Notes under the pieces: model-generated
Database searches by the model: none
What the model was told of the DNA's origin: nothing
The model's input: only the letters and a program-made list of their open reading frames with translations
From: an uncultured Eubacteriales bacterium
Lineage (GTDB): Bacteria > Bacillota > Clostridia > Oscillospirales > CAG-382
Reading direction: 5' to 3'
DNA length: 13,611 nt
NCBI GenBank assembly: GCA_934446095.1
Contig: CAKSDR010000033.1
Coordinates: forward strand, 1 to 13,611
Program-made: the position numbers and the translations under genes
Shown: positions 1 to 5,732 of the stretch, one piece after another
Position numbering within the stretch: the first letter of the stretch is position 1
Layout: every line of letters begins with the position of its first letter

Positions 1-97
1 ACTGTATATACCGTTTCATTTTATAATATTCCGAGAAAAAATTTTTGACAGTATATTCCGCAGGGTTTTGAAAATAATACCTTTCGGAGGGATTTTC

Positions 98-793
98 ATG
101 ATAACAAAAACTATAATATTTACTTTGGTTTCGATTGCGGTAATGTTTCTTATTTCAAAACTTGTAGGATACCGGCAAATGTCGCAGATGTCAATGTTCG
201 ATTATATAAACGGGATAACAATAGGATCTATTGCCTCCGAAGTCTCGGTCTCGGAGGACAATATTACATCTCCGCTTATCGCAATGATAATTTACGGTCT
301 TTTTACATTTTTGCTCTCTGTTATAACAAATAAATCTATTATCTGCAGGCGCATTATCGAAGGCGACCCCATAATACTTGTTCACAGCGGCAACTTTTAC
401 GACAAAAATTTCAAAAAGGCAAAACTTGACATAAACGAATTCCAAACCCAATGCAGAAAAAACGGTTACTTTGATATTTCCGACATCGATACTGCCATTC
501 TTGAACCAAACGGTTCAATTACGGTTCTTCCCAAGGCTTTCGCAGCCCCATGCACACCGAAAGATTTAAATATTGAAACAACCGACTCAGAACTTCCGGC
601 AAATGTCATATGCGACGGAAAAATCATGCATAAAAATCTTTTAAATACGGGCTTTGACGAAAAATGGCTCCAAAAAAATTTACAAAACTCCAACCTTAAA
701 CTGCAGGATGTTTTTATAGGAACACTGAAAAAAGACGGCACTCTTTCACTGTTCAAGCGCTGTAAAACAACTAAAGAAGATATTTTGCAGTAA
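98..793 (+). CDS. DUF421 domain-containing (YetF-like) membrane protein
   Basis: A 231-residue protein of the DUF421/YetF family, whose biochemical role is not established; members are small membrane proteins with a cytosolic C-terminal domain, several linked to spores or stress in Bacillus. Hydrophobic segments lie at about residues 4-24 and 56-77, with the family-like stretch FDYINGITIGSIA (about 34-46) between them. The soluble part follows, with GDPIILVHSG (about 88-97), the acidic segment around YFDISDIDTAILEPNGSI and a C-terminal extension typical of longer YetF-type members. An in-frame TTG lies upstream at 68, but the ATG at 98 has a good ribosome binding site (CGGAGGG at 85-91, six bases away), so I start there. 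A promoter is not clear: TATAAT at 22-27 would need a -35 outside the window. Family assignment is firm; function is unknown. Confidence 0.85.
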   Translation: MITKTIIFTLVSIAVMFLISKLVGYRQMSQMSMFDYINGITIGSIASEVSVSEDNITSPLIAMIIYGLFTFLLSVITNKSIICRRIIEGDPIILVHSGNFYDKNFKKAKLDINEFQTQCRKNGYFDISDIDTAILEPNGSITVLPKAFAAPCTPKDLNIETTDSELPANVICDGKIMHKNLLNTGFDEKWLQKNLQNSNLKLQDVFIGTLKKDGTLSLFKRCKTTKEDILQ

Positions 794-829
794 ACTTATC
801 TTTTGTCGCAAAATAAGACAGAGTTGCTC

Positions 830-857
830 TTGAAAAAATATTGTTTTGTGTTATAAT
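830..857 (+). promoter_or_regulatory. sigma-A-type promoter of smpB(-ssrA)
   Basis: TTGAAA (830-835) and a perfect TATAAT (852-857) are separated by 16 bases. The start point would fall near 864, giving an untranslated leader of just under 100 nt before smpB. It is the only good promoter seen ahead of both smpB and ssrA. Confidence 0.7.
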
Positions 858-960
858 AGTAGTCGGAAAGATTATAAATACCCTTTCTGTTCACCAAAGT
901 GCAAAAATGCAGTTACAGGCGTTTTTGCTTATGGTAATATTTTTGTTTACGGAGAGTTTT

Positions 961-1431
961 ATGGCTGATAAAAACAATGTAAAAATTGTATCTTCAAATA
1001 AAAAAGCCTATCACGACTTTTTTATAAATGAAACCTATGAAGCCGGAATAGAACTTTCAGGCACAGAAGTAAAAAGCGTCCGCACAGGTTCCGTCAACAT
1101 GAAAGATTCATACTGCTATGTAGAAAAGGGAGAACTTTTTGCAACAGGAATCCATATAAGCCCTTACGAAAAGGGAAACGTCTTTAATAAGGACCCGCTG
1201 CGCGACAGAAAACTTTTGATGCACAAAAAAGAGATTCTGAAACTTTTCGGACTCACCGGCAGAGAGGGCATGACGCTTATTCCATTGAAAATGTATCTTA
1301 AAGGTTCTCTTGTGAAAGTTGAAGTAGGTCTGTGCAAAGGTAAAAAATTATATGATAAGCGCGATACTGAAGCAAAAAAACAGGCGAACCGCGACATAGA
1401 ACGATACACAAAAGAAAATAACAAATATTAA
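961..1431 (+). CDS. smpB: SsrA-binding protein SmpB
   Basis: SmpB binds the tRNA-like domain of tmRNA and delivers it to ribosomes stalled on broken messages, filling the place of the missing codon-anticodon pair; it acts in the cytosol with the tmRNA encoded next door. The 156 residues match the family's usual length. Visible hallmarks are the N-terminal NKKAYHDFFI, the OB-fold signature GTEVKSVRTGSVNMKDSY, the DRKLLMHKKEI segment and the basic C-terminal tail starting at KLYDKRDTEAKKQ, which inserts into the decoding centre. The frame is open back to 841, but the ATG at 961 gives the conserved start MADKNN and has GGAGAG at 952-957. Only three bases separate the stop codon from the tmRNA 5' end, so the two are probably cotranscribed from the promoter at 830-857. 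Confidence 0.96.
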   Translation: MADKNNVKIVSSNKKAYHDFFINETYEAGIELSGTEVKSVRTGSVNMKDSYCYVEKGELFATGIHISPYEKGNVFNKDPLRDRKLLMHKKEILKLFGLTGREGMTLIPLKMYLKGSLVKVEVGLCKGKKLYDKRDTEAKKQANRDIERYTKENNKY

Positions 1432-1434
1432 TAT

Positions 1435-1787
1435 GGGGGCGTAAAGGTTTCGACGGGGATTTTGATATACACAAAGCGAGCAGAGATCGCAGACTCTCTT
1501 TAAACGCTGTAATTTTTAAAATTAAACGCTAACGATAATTTAGCTTACGCTGCCTAATTTACGGCGGCCGTCATACCGGAAAGTACTGCGGTTCCGGATA
1601 TGGCGTCACTCAGCAGTGAACGTGTGTTGACTTAAGTTTTGCGGTCTTCCATGAATTTATGAAACTACTTGCATTATCTGCCTGTCTGCCTGCAGATTTT
1701 ACAGGGAATTTTTTTGACAGACTGCGCTCGGAGAAAAATGTATAAAGAGATTTTCGGACAGGGGTTCGACTCCCCTCGCCTCCACCA
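1435..1787 (+). ncRNA. ssrA: transfer-messenger RNA (tmRNA), one-piece form
   Basis: tmRNA acts first as an alanyl-tRNA and then as a short message that tags the stalled peptide for proteolysis. The acceptor stem pairs GGGGGCG (1435-1441) with CGCCTCC (1777-1783), followed by an encoded ACCA (1784-1787). The 5' part carries the conserved GTAAAGGTTTCGACGGGG-like start, and the T arm is AGGGG/CCCCT around the loop TTCGACT (1760-1776). Pseudoknot-like G/C-rich helices surround the tag frame, for example near 1571-1610. The length of 353 nt is normal for the one-piece form. No intrinsic terminator is visible behind it: the following 80 bases hold only short stems without a T run. The 3' end of ssrA is a common target of site-specific integrases, but no integrase and no second copy of the 3' end occurs in this window. 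Confidence 0.97.
1528..1557 (+). other. tmRNA tag-peptide reading frame (ANDNLAYAA)
   Basis: From the resume codon GCT at 1528 the frame reads Ala-Asn-Asp-Asn-Leu-Ala-Tyr-Ala-Ala and stops with TAA at 1555-1557. The A-[N/D]-D-N start is the common bacterial form. The C-terminus is Ala-Tyr-Ala-Ala rather than the more usual Ala-Leu-Ala-Ala read by ClpXP. The charging alanine from the tRNA domain precedes this peptide in the tagged product. Confidence 0.93.
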
Positions 1788-1867
1788 TTGGAGTATAATC
1801 CGAACCATTAAGGTTTGAATTTGGAGAACCAATCTCCGCAAGATTTAATATATTTGGAGGAACAATC

Positions 1868-4132
1868 ATGAAACGCAAAGCATTTAGCCTTATCATGGCT
1901 ATCTGTATGCTGCTGGCTATTATTCCTATTACGGCAATGGCTGGCACTACCATCACCATGGTAACAGTTGATCAGTTGGAACTGCCGTCGATTGGCAAAA
2001 AACCCGACACCACCGCCGTTGCAGTAAAAAGAAGCGACCGCAAGGCCAGCAACAACGTCTATGTAAGCAACGTAAATTGGGAGGGTGAACTTGATGCCAA
2101 CGGCTGCTTTAAAGCCAACGTTAAGTACAAGGTCACCGTTACCCTCAAAACCAAAAATGGCGCGGTGTTCAGTGAGAATGCCTTTAAAAAAGGCTACCGT
2201 ACAGAGAATACGCTAATCGTCGGCTCACTCAGCCCCACCGCAACATCAATTGACACCAGCAAATGCTACTGGTGCTATGTAAAGAGCAGAACGAACGACA
2301 CACTTGTGTACTACTTCACATTCTCCCCGCTTGCGGACAGCGGCAAGTCGGAACTTAATGAGATTAATGAAGTCAAGGAAATCCTTGCCGCTAACTGGGA
2401 CAGTTACAATCCGCCCCGTTCGGTTGAATGCGATGATGTTGTTGCCTGGGCTCAGGCGCTCGTGCCGAAAGATTATAGCGTGAAACTTTCAGCCTATCTG
2501 TGGAACAAGGATAATTACGCTGCCGACGACGAAATCTGCAATTTTACTATCCAGTTCAAGATGACCGCAGGCAGCACGGTAATCAACTCCAAAGCCTTCG
2601 GAAAGAACATTTTGCCCGAGAAAAACACAGACAGCGACAAGAGCAAACTGCTGGAAGACCGGGAGGCAGTCCGTGACGCTGTCAGCGATGGCACTTTCTC
2701 CAATATTTCAACAGAAGCGGAGTTTCTGAAACTTATTCAGGGTGCCTGCACTAATGGCAGCACGGTCGAACTTACCAAATGGGGCAAAAAAGACGCCGAC
2801 TATACAGCGGCAGGCTACATACGCGCCGCAGCAAAAATGACCCTCGGCAGTGAAAGTGTTACATTTGATCTGCCTGACGGAAAGATTCCCATGCTCATAA
2901 GAGCCATTCCGGCAGGCATGAATATCTCTGCGGGGGAATGGGATGCGATCCGCTTCACCAACAATGAGCGCATCACACATAACTCCTACCCCGTTTTCAT
3001 CGTGGACTTTATGCAGAATGTGTCCGAACTCCGCGCCGCTGAGTTGACGCGCAGTTACTCCCATACCCGTCCTGACGGCAAGGGTACCTTCACAGTCTTT
3101 GAAGATCTCGGCTACTCCTATAACTCATCGGCAAGCGAGAATATCGGCAAGAATGTAAGCGCCGAGGGAATGGTCAAGAGCTGGATGTACAGTACGGATG
3201 GCCACCGCGAGAACCTGCTGAACACAAAATGGACCTATATGGGTCTTAGTTGCGAATATAACAACAGCGAGCGCTGCGACTTCTGGGCGCAGTTGTTCAC
3301 CTGTGGACCGGCTATTAAGAGTTGGAACACCGGTTCCGGAAAAACTGCTTATGCCGACAAATATGCGTTGGAGCAGGATTATCTGATTCTCTCCATGGCG
3401 GATGGAAAGACCGCTTACATGCCGCTTGATCTGACCACAATGACAAAGACCTCAAACGGCTACTCGATTGCACTCGATGCAAATACAACTGCATCATTCA
3501 CCGTGCGTTATGAGGATGCGTCGGAACCGCAGGCCGAACCTAAAACCGATTTTGTCGACGTACCTGCAGGCAGTTTTTATGAGGATGCTGTAGTTTGGGC
3601 TGTGGAACGCGGCTTTACCAAGGGCACCAGCGACACCACATTCTCTCCCGATCTCACGTGCACCCGTGCCACAGTTGTTACCCTTCTTTGGCGCGCCAAG
3701 GGTGAAGAGGAACCCACCACCACAAAGAACCCCTTTACCGATGTGAAAGAGACCGACTGGTACTACAAGGCAGTGCTTTGGGCAGTGGAACAGGGCATCA
3801 CCAAGGGCACCGGCGACACCACATTCTCTCCGAATACAACTTGCTCCACGGCACAGATTCTAACCTTTATTTACCGCGGGCTGGACGAGCCGACGATCAG
3901 TTATACAAATTCCCTCTACAAAACCTACAAGGGTAAGTATTACGCCGAAGCTCTTGCCTGGGCGGATTCTTTGAAAATGATTGACGGTCTTGCAGTCGGA
4001 TTTAACCCCGAGAGCAAGTGTACCCGTGCCGACACAGTTTATTACCTCTATAAGGGAGCAGATTCTCCAACCGCCGGCGATTATATCGACTGGAGTTGGT
4101 CCAAGTGGAGTTCGGACTCCTCGCAGTGGTAA
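1868..4132 (+). CDS. secreted CAP (YkwD/SCP-like) protein with three S-layer homology domains
   Basis: A 754-residue exported surface protein. A signal peptide is clear (basic MKRK, hydrophobic core, cleavage near AMA|G at about 25). Residues 26-360 match nothing I recognise, but 169-250 and 268-341 look like two diverged copies of one module, each ending KMT.GS...P. A CAP domain spans about 362-478, with His399, the SENI motif (Glu424), DGHREN (His446) and WAQLF, the pattern of bacterial YkwD-type members; their role is not settled. Three S-layer homology repeats follow at about 562-615, 621-675 and 681-730 and would hold the protein on secondary wall polymers. The third is degenerate at its start. 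The ribosome binding site GGAGG at 1856-1860 fixes the ATG. Base use is richer in G+C (32 of 60 bases at 3061-3120) than in neighbours, suggesting transfer. No convincing promoter was found in 1788-1867 beyond an isolated TATAAT at 1794. Confidence 0.88.
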   Translation: MKRKAFSLIMAICMLLAIIPITAMAGTTITMVTVDQLELPSIGKKPDTTAVAVKRSDRKASNNVYVSNVNWEGELDANGCFKANVKYKVTVTLKTKNGAVFSENAFKKGYRTENTLIVGSLSPTATSIDTSKCYWCYVKSRTNDTLVYYFTFSPLADSGKSELNEINEVKEILAANWDSYNPPRSVECDDVVAWAQALVPKDYSVKLSAYLWNKDNYAADDEICNFTIQFKMTAGSTVINSKAFGKNILPEKNTDSDKSKLLEDREAVRDAVSDGTFSNISTEAEFLKLIQGACTNGSTVELTKWGKKDADYTAAGYIRAAAKMTLGSESVTFDLPDGKIPMLIRAIPAGMNISAGEWDAIRFTNNERITHNSYPVFIVDFMQNVSELRAAELTRSYSHTRPDGKGTFTVFEDLGYSYNSSASENIGKNVSAEGMVKSWMYSTDGHRENLLNTKWTYMGLSCEYNNSERCDFWAQLFTCGPAIKSWNTGSGKTAYADKYALEQDYLILSMADGKTAYMPLDLTTMTKTSNGYSIALDANTTASFTVRYEDASEPQAEPKTDFVDVPAGSFYEDAVVWAVERGFTKGTSDTTFSPDLTCTRATVVTLLWRAKGEEEPTTTKNPFTDVKETDWYYKAVLWAVEQGITKGTGDTTFSPNTTCSTAQILTFIYRGLDEPTISYTNSLYKTYKGKYYAEALAWADSLKMIDGLAVGFNPESKCTRADTVYYLYKGADSPTAGDYIDWSWSKWSSDSSQW
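3617..3831 (+). repeat. near-identical 32-bp direct repeat in two SLH-coding segments
   Basis: The 32 bases at 3617-3648 recur at 3800-3831 with a single mismatch, 183 bp (61 codons) apart. Each encodes TKGTxDTTFSP in the first and second SLH domains. The flanking codons for VVWAVERG and VLWAVEQG are also alike but have diverged more, suggesting domain duplication followed by local gene conversion. Confidence 0.85.
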
Positions 4133-4137
4133 AATAA

Positions 4138-4172
4138 TAAAAAGGCTGCCTTACTTTAGGCAGCCCTTTTTT
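4138..4172. terminator. bidirectional intrinsic terminator
   Basis: GGCTGCC (4144-4150) and GGCAGCC (4159-4165) form a seven-pair stem with an eight-base loop. A T run (4167-4172) follows on the plus strand and an A run precedes it, so it works in both directions. It ends the surface-protein gene and, 60 bases past its stop codon, the convergent DNA glycosylase gene. Confidence 0.9.
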
Positions 4173-4234
4173 ATTGCATATGCCTATATAAACCAATAGG
4201 CAAACGCGACAGACACTTCTTAATAATAAAACTT

Positions 4235-4729
4235 TTACATTATTTCTATTATTTCTTTCCATGCGCATACAAGTCTTCCAAGAGAAAACGAGGCGTTGGC
4301 AGGACTTGTCGACGGAAGAGCAGTTATCTTCATACCCGTAGATTGTTTAAGATACCTGTTATACAACTTTTCAGCCGTCTTGCCGTTTGCAAATATTCTC
4401 TTTATATTGCATACATTTAATATTTTTCCCAAATCGTTCGGTTCTACGTCTTTAATCGAACTGTCGCTTGAACCCTCAATACTGCAGTTTGCAATAACAT
4501 CCCACAACGCTATGTTGTGTGTTAGCAGCAGTTCCGTCTTTTCTTTTACAGTCTTCGGTATAGGGCAGCAAAATACAGTTGAAATTACTTTCCAGAAACG
4601 ATTCTTATCATTCCCGTAAAAAAATTCAGCCTGCCTTGATTTCACAGATGGAAATGTTCCGAGAATCAATATTTCGGAATTTTCATTATATACAGGATCT
4701 ATATTGTGAAAAATTTTTTCGCGGCCCAT
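4235..4729 (-). CDS. DNA-deoxyinosine (hypoxanthine) glycosylase, UDG superfamily family 6
   Basis: A 164-residue base-excision repair enzyme predicted to remove deaminated purines (hypoxanthine), and possibly uracil, from DNA by cutting the N-glycosidic bond. The family signature is plain: ILILGTFPSVKSR at about 20-32, the FFYGNDKNRFW segment at 36-46, and the C-terminal LPSTSPAN at 138-145 that takes the place of the UDG motif 2 loop. In this family the motif 1 loop lacks the Asp/Asn of classical UDGs, and an Asn in the second segment (Asn43 in NRFW is my candidate) is thought to be important. The ATG at 4729 has AAGGAGA nine bases upstream. It is a single gene with its own promoter and shares a terminator with the gene opposite. 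Related mismatch-uracil glycosylases are the main alternative, but the GTFPS and NRFW pair favours this family. Confidence 0.88.
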   Translation of the reverse strand: MGREKIFHNIDPVYNENSEILILGTFPSVKSRQAEFFYGNDKNRFWKVISTVFCCPIPKTVKEKTELLLTHNIALWDVIANCSIEGSSDSSIKDVEPNDLGKILNVCNIKRIFANGKTAEKLYNRYLKQSTGMKITALPSTSPANASFSLGRLVCAWKEIIEIM

Positions 4730-4758
4730 TTTTCAAATCTCCTTTTCTTTTTATATAA

Positions 4759-4787
4759 ATCATATACCAAAATTTTACCGATTGCAA
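4759..4787 (-). promoter_or_regulatory. sigma-A-type promoter of the DNA glycosylase gene
   Basis: Reading the minus strand, TTGCAA (4787-4782), a 17-base spacer and TATGAT (4764-4759) lie just ahead of the AAGGAGA ribosome binding site of the glycosylase. The -35 element begins only a few bases after the pnuC stop codon, so the gene can be expressed apart from pnuC. Confidence 0.65.
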
Positions 4788-4791
4788 GAGT

Positions 4792-5493
4792 TTATGCTGC
4801 ATTTCGGTCCGCTTGCTGACGCAATTTCATTTTTGACCAACTGATAAACCCGTAAATATCATTCACCAAAAATACTGCAAAGCATATCGTAACCGATATA
4901 TATGAGAGATTTTCCGCCGATGCCATAACCCATAAAACTATCAGCACAATGTCGTTTGCGGCATATGCGAGCGTAAAATATGCGCTTCTTCGGAATGTAA
5001 GATATACCGCAGCAAAACTCGTAAAAACGGATATTGTGCTGGGTACAATATTGGCAGTATTGAAAAAGTCAAGTATAAAATAAAATACTCCCGTAACAAT
5101 CAGCGTTAAAAACATCATAAAAACAACTTCTTTTTTGCAAAGGCTGTTCACTTTTACTTCCGTTTCATTTTTTTCATAAGGGTTTGAAAACCATGTTATA
5201 AACGAAGCTATCGCCATGGGCATCGTCATTCCTACATAGGTTATCATTTCTCCGTAATAAGCAAATCCGAATGATATAATGCCGTAAATAATGCTGAATA
5301 CAATCATAAGCGCCTGCCCTGCCAAATTTCCTTTTGCATTGAATATTAAAGAAGTTACTCCTATAACAGACGCCGACAAAGTAAGATATCCTTTTCCGTC
5401 AAAGGCAAAAAACGAAACAAGAATAATAAAGACCGATACACCCCAAAGAATTTTTTCTCCGGCGGAAAAATAGTTCCATGCTTTTTTAATCAT
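4792..5493 (-). CDS. pnuC: nicotinamide riboside-type transporter PnuC
   Basis: PnuC proteins carry nicotinamide riboside across the cytoplasmic membrane by facilitated diffusion, drawn by phosphorylation inside the cell, and so feed NAD salvage. The 233 residues contain about seven hydrophobic segments. The family motifs include ITWFSNP near residues 95-101 and the conserved region NDIVLIVLW in the second half, followed by VNDIYGFISW near the C-terminus. An ATG lies upstream at 5529, but that start would sit inside the terminator hairpin. The ATG at 5493 has GGAGG eight bases upstream and starts MIKKAWNYFS, which is typical. Relatives PnuT (thiamine) and PnuX (riboflavin) look similar; I see no TPP or FMN riboswitch, so nicotinamide riboside is the default call. 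Expression is probably set by the attenuator leader described separately. Confidence 0.88.
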   Translation of the reverse strand: MIKKAWNYFSAGEKILWGVSVFIILVSFFAFDGKGYLTLSASVIGVTSLIFNAKGNLAGQALMIVFSIIYGIISFGFAYYGEMITYVGMTMPMAIASFITWFSNPYEKNETEVKVNSLCKKEVVFMMFLTLIVTGVFYFILDFFNTANIVPSTISVFTSFAAVYLTFRRSAYFTLAYAANDIVLIVLWVMASAENLSYISVTICFAVFLVNDIYGFISWSKMKLRQQADRNAA

Positions 5494-5693
5494 AATTTTT
5501 ACCTCCAAAAAAATAAGCATTCGAAACACATCTTCAAAGGCCTAACGATGTGTTATCGAATGCTTTTTGCATCTTCTGCCCGGCGGCAGAACTATATTAA
5601 AATTTTTCTTATCCAACTATTTGCGCTTTGCCGCAAGGAAAAACATGCCGCCGCTGACTTTTGCAAGGCAAGTTCGGCAAGGCAAAAATTTAT
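5494..5693 (-). promoter_or_regulatory. structured 5' leader of pnuC, candidate riboswitch or attenuator of unknown class
   Basis: About 200 nt of untranslated RNA lie between the predicted start point and the pnuC start codon. In RNA order it contains: a TTTTGC/GCAAAA stem (5687-5682 with 5664-5659) enclosing most of two direct copies of TTGCCTTGC (5685-5677 and 5671-5663); an eight-pair helix CGGCGGCA (5653-5646) with TGCCGCCG (5588-5581) closing a 57-nt region; inside that, the hairpin TTGCG/CGCAA (5636-5632 with 5625-5621); a seven-pair hairpin TTCTGCC/GGCAGAA with a four-base loop (5591-5574); and last the terminator hairpin. The eight-pair helix and the TTCTGCC hairpin use the same bases (5581-5588) and so exclude each other, as in a two-state switch. 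I do not recognise any known riboswitch consensus (TPP, FMN, NAD-linked and others considered). Confidence 0.6.
5507..5565 (-). terminator. intrinsic terminator (attenuator) in the pnuC leader
   Basis: On the minus strand AAGCATTCGA (5565-5556) pairs with TCGAATGCTT (5524-5515), and ACACATC (5553-5547 region) pairs with GATGTGT (5532-5526), leaving a loop of about 14 bases. After one A, seven T follow (5513-5507), and the GGAGG of pnuC starts directly at the end of the T run. A strong terminator placed between promoter and ribosome binding site implies conditional read-through. Confidence 0.88.
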
Positions 5694-5699
5694 GCCGAT

Positions 5700-5728
5700 A
5701 TTATATCATATAAATATAGAAAATGCAA
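5700..5728 (-). promoter_or_regulatory. consensus sigma-A promoter of pnuC
   Basis: TTGCAT (5728-5723), a spacer of exactly 17 bases and a perfect TATAAT (5705-5700) read on the minus strand. The start point should be near 5693. The -35 begins five bases after the stop codon of the upstream P-type ATPase gene, so pnuC is a separate transcription unit. Confidence 0.85.
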
Positions 5729-5732
5729 GGGT

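Noticed and set aside
1..97. Promoter of the DUF421 gene from TTGACA at 45-50
   Set aside because: No acceptable -10 at 16-18 bases; an alternative TATAAT at 22-27 would need a -35 outside the window.
795..817. Inverted repeat CTTATCTTTT...AAAATAAG after the DUF421 gene as a terminator
   Set aside because: The stem has a bulge and few G/C pairs, and no T run follows; it lies inside the region leading to the smpB promoter.
1803..1845. tmRNA terminator formed by AACC/GGTT or GGAGA/TCTCC stems
   Set aside because: Stems are four to five pairs with no T run behind them.
1794..1867. Promoter for the CAP-SLH gene (TATAAT at 1794, or TTGGAG/TTTAAT at 1821-1849)
   Set aside because: The TATAAT has no fitting -35, as that position lies in the tmRNA T arm. 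The second pair is weak and would put the start point on the ribosome binding site. Read-through from ssrA is also possible.
4182..4201. Second terminator hairpin GCCTAT/ATAGGC between the convergent genes
   Set aside because: Weak A/T-rich stem without a T run in either direction; the neighbouring hairpin at 4138-4172 explains termination.
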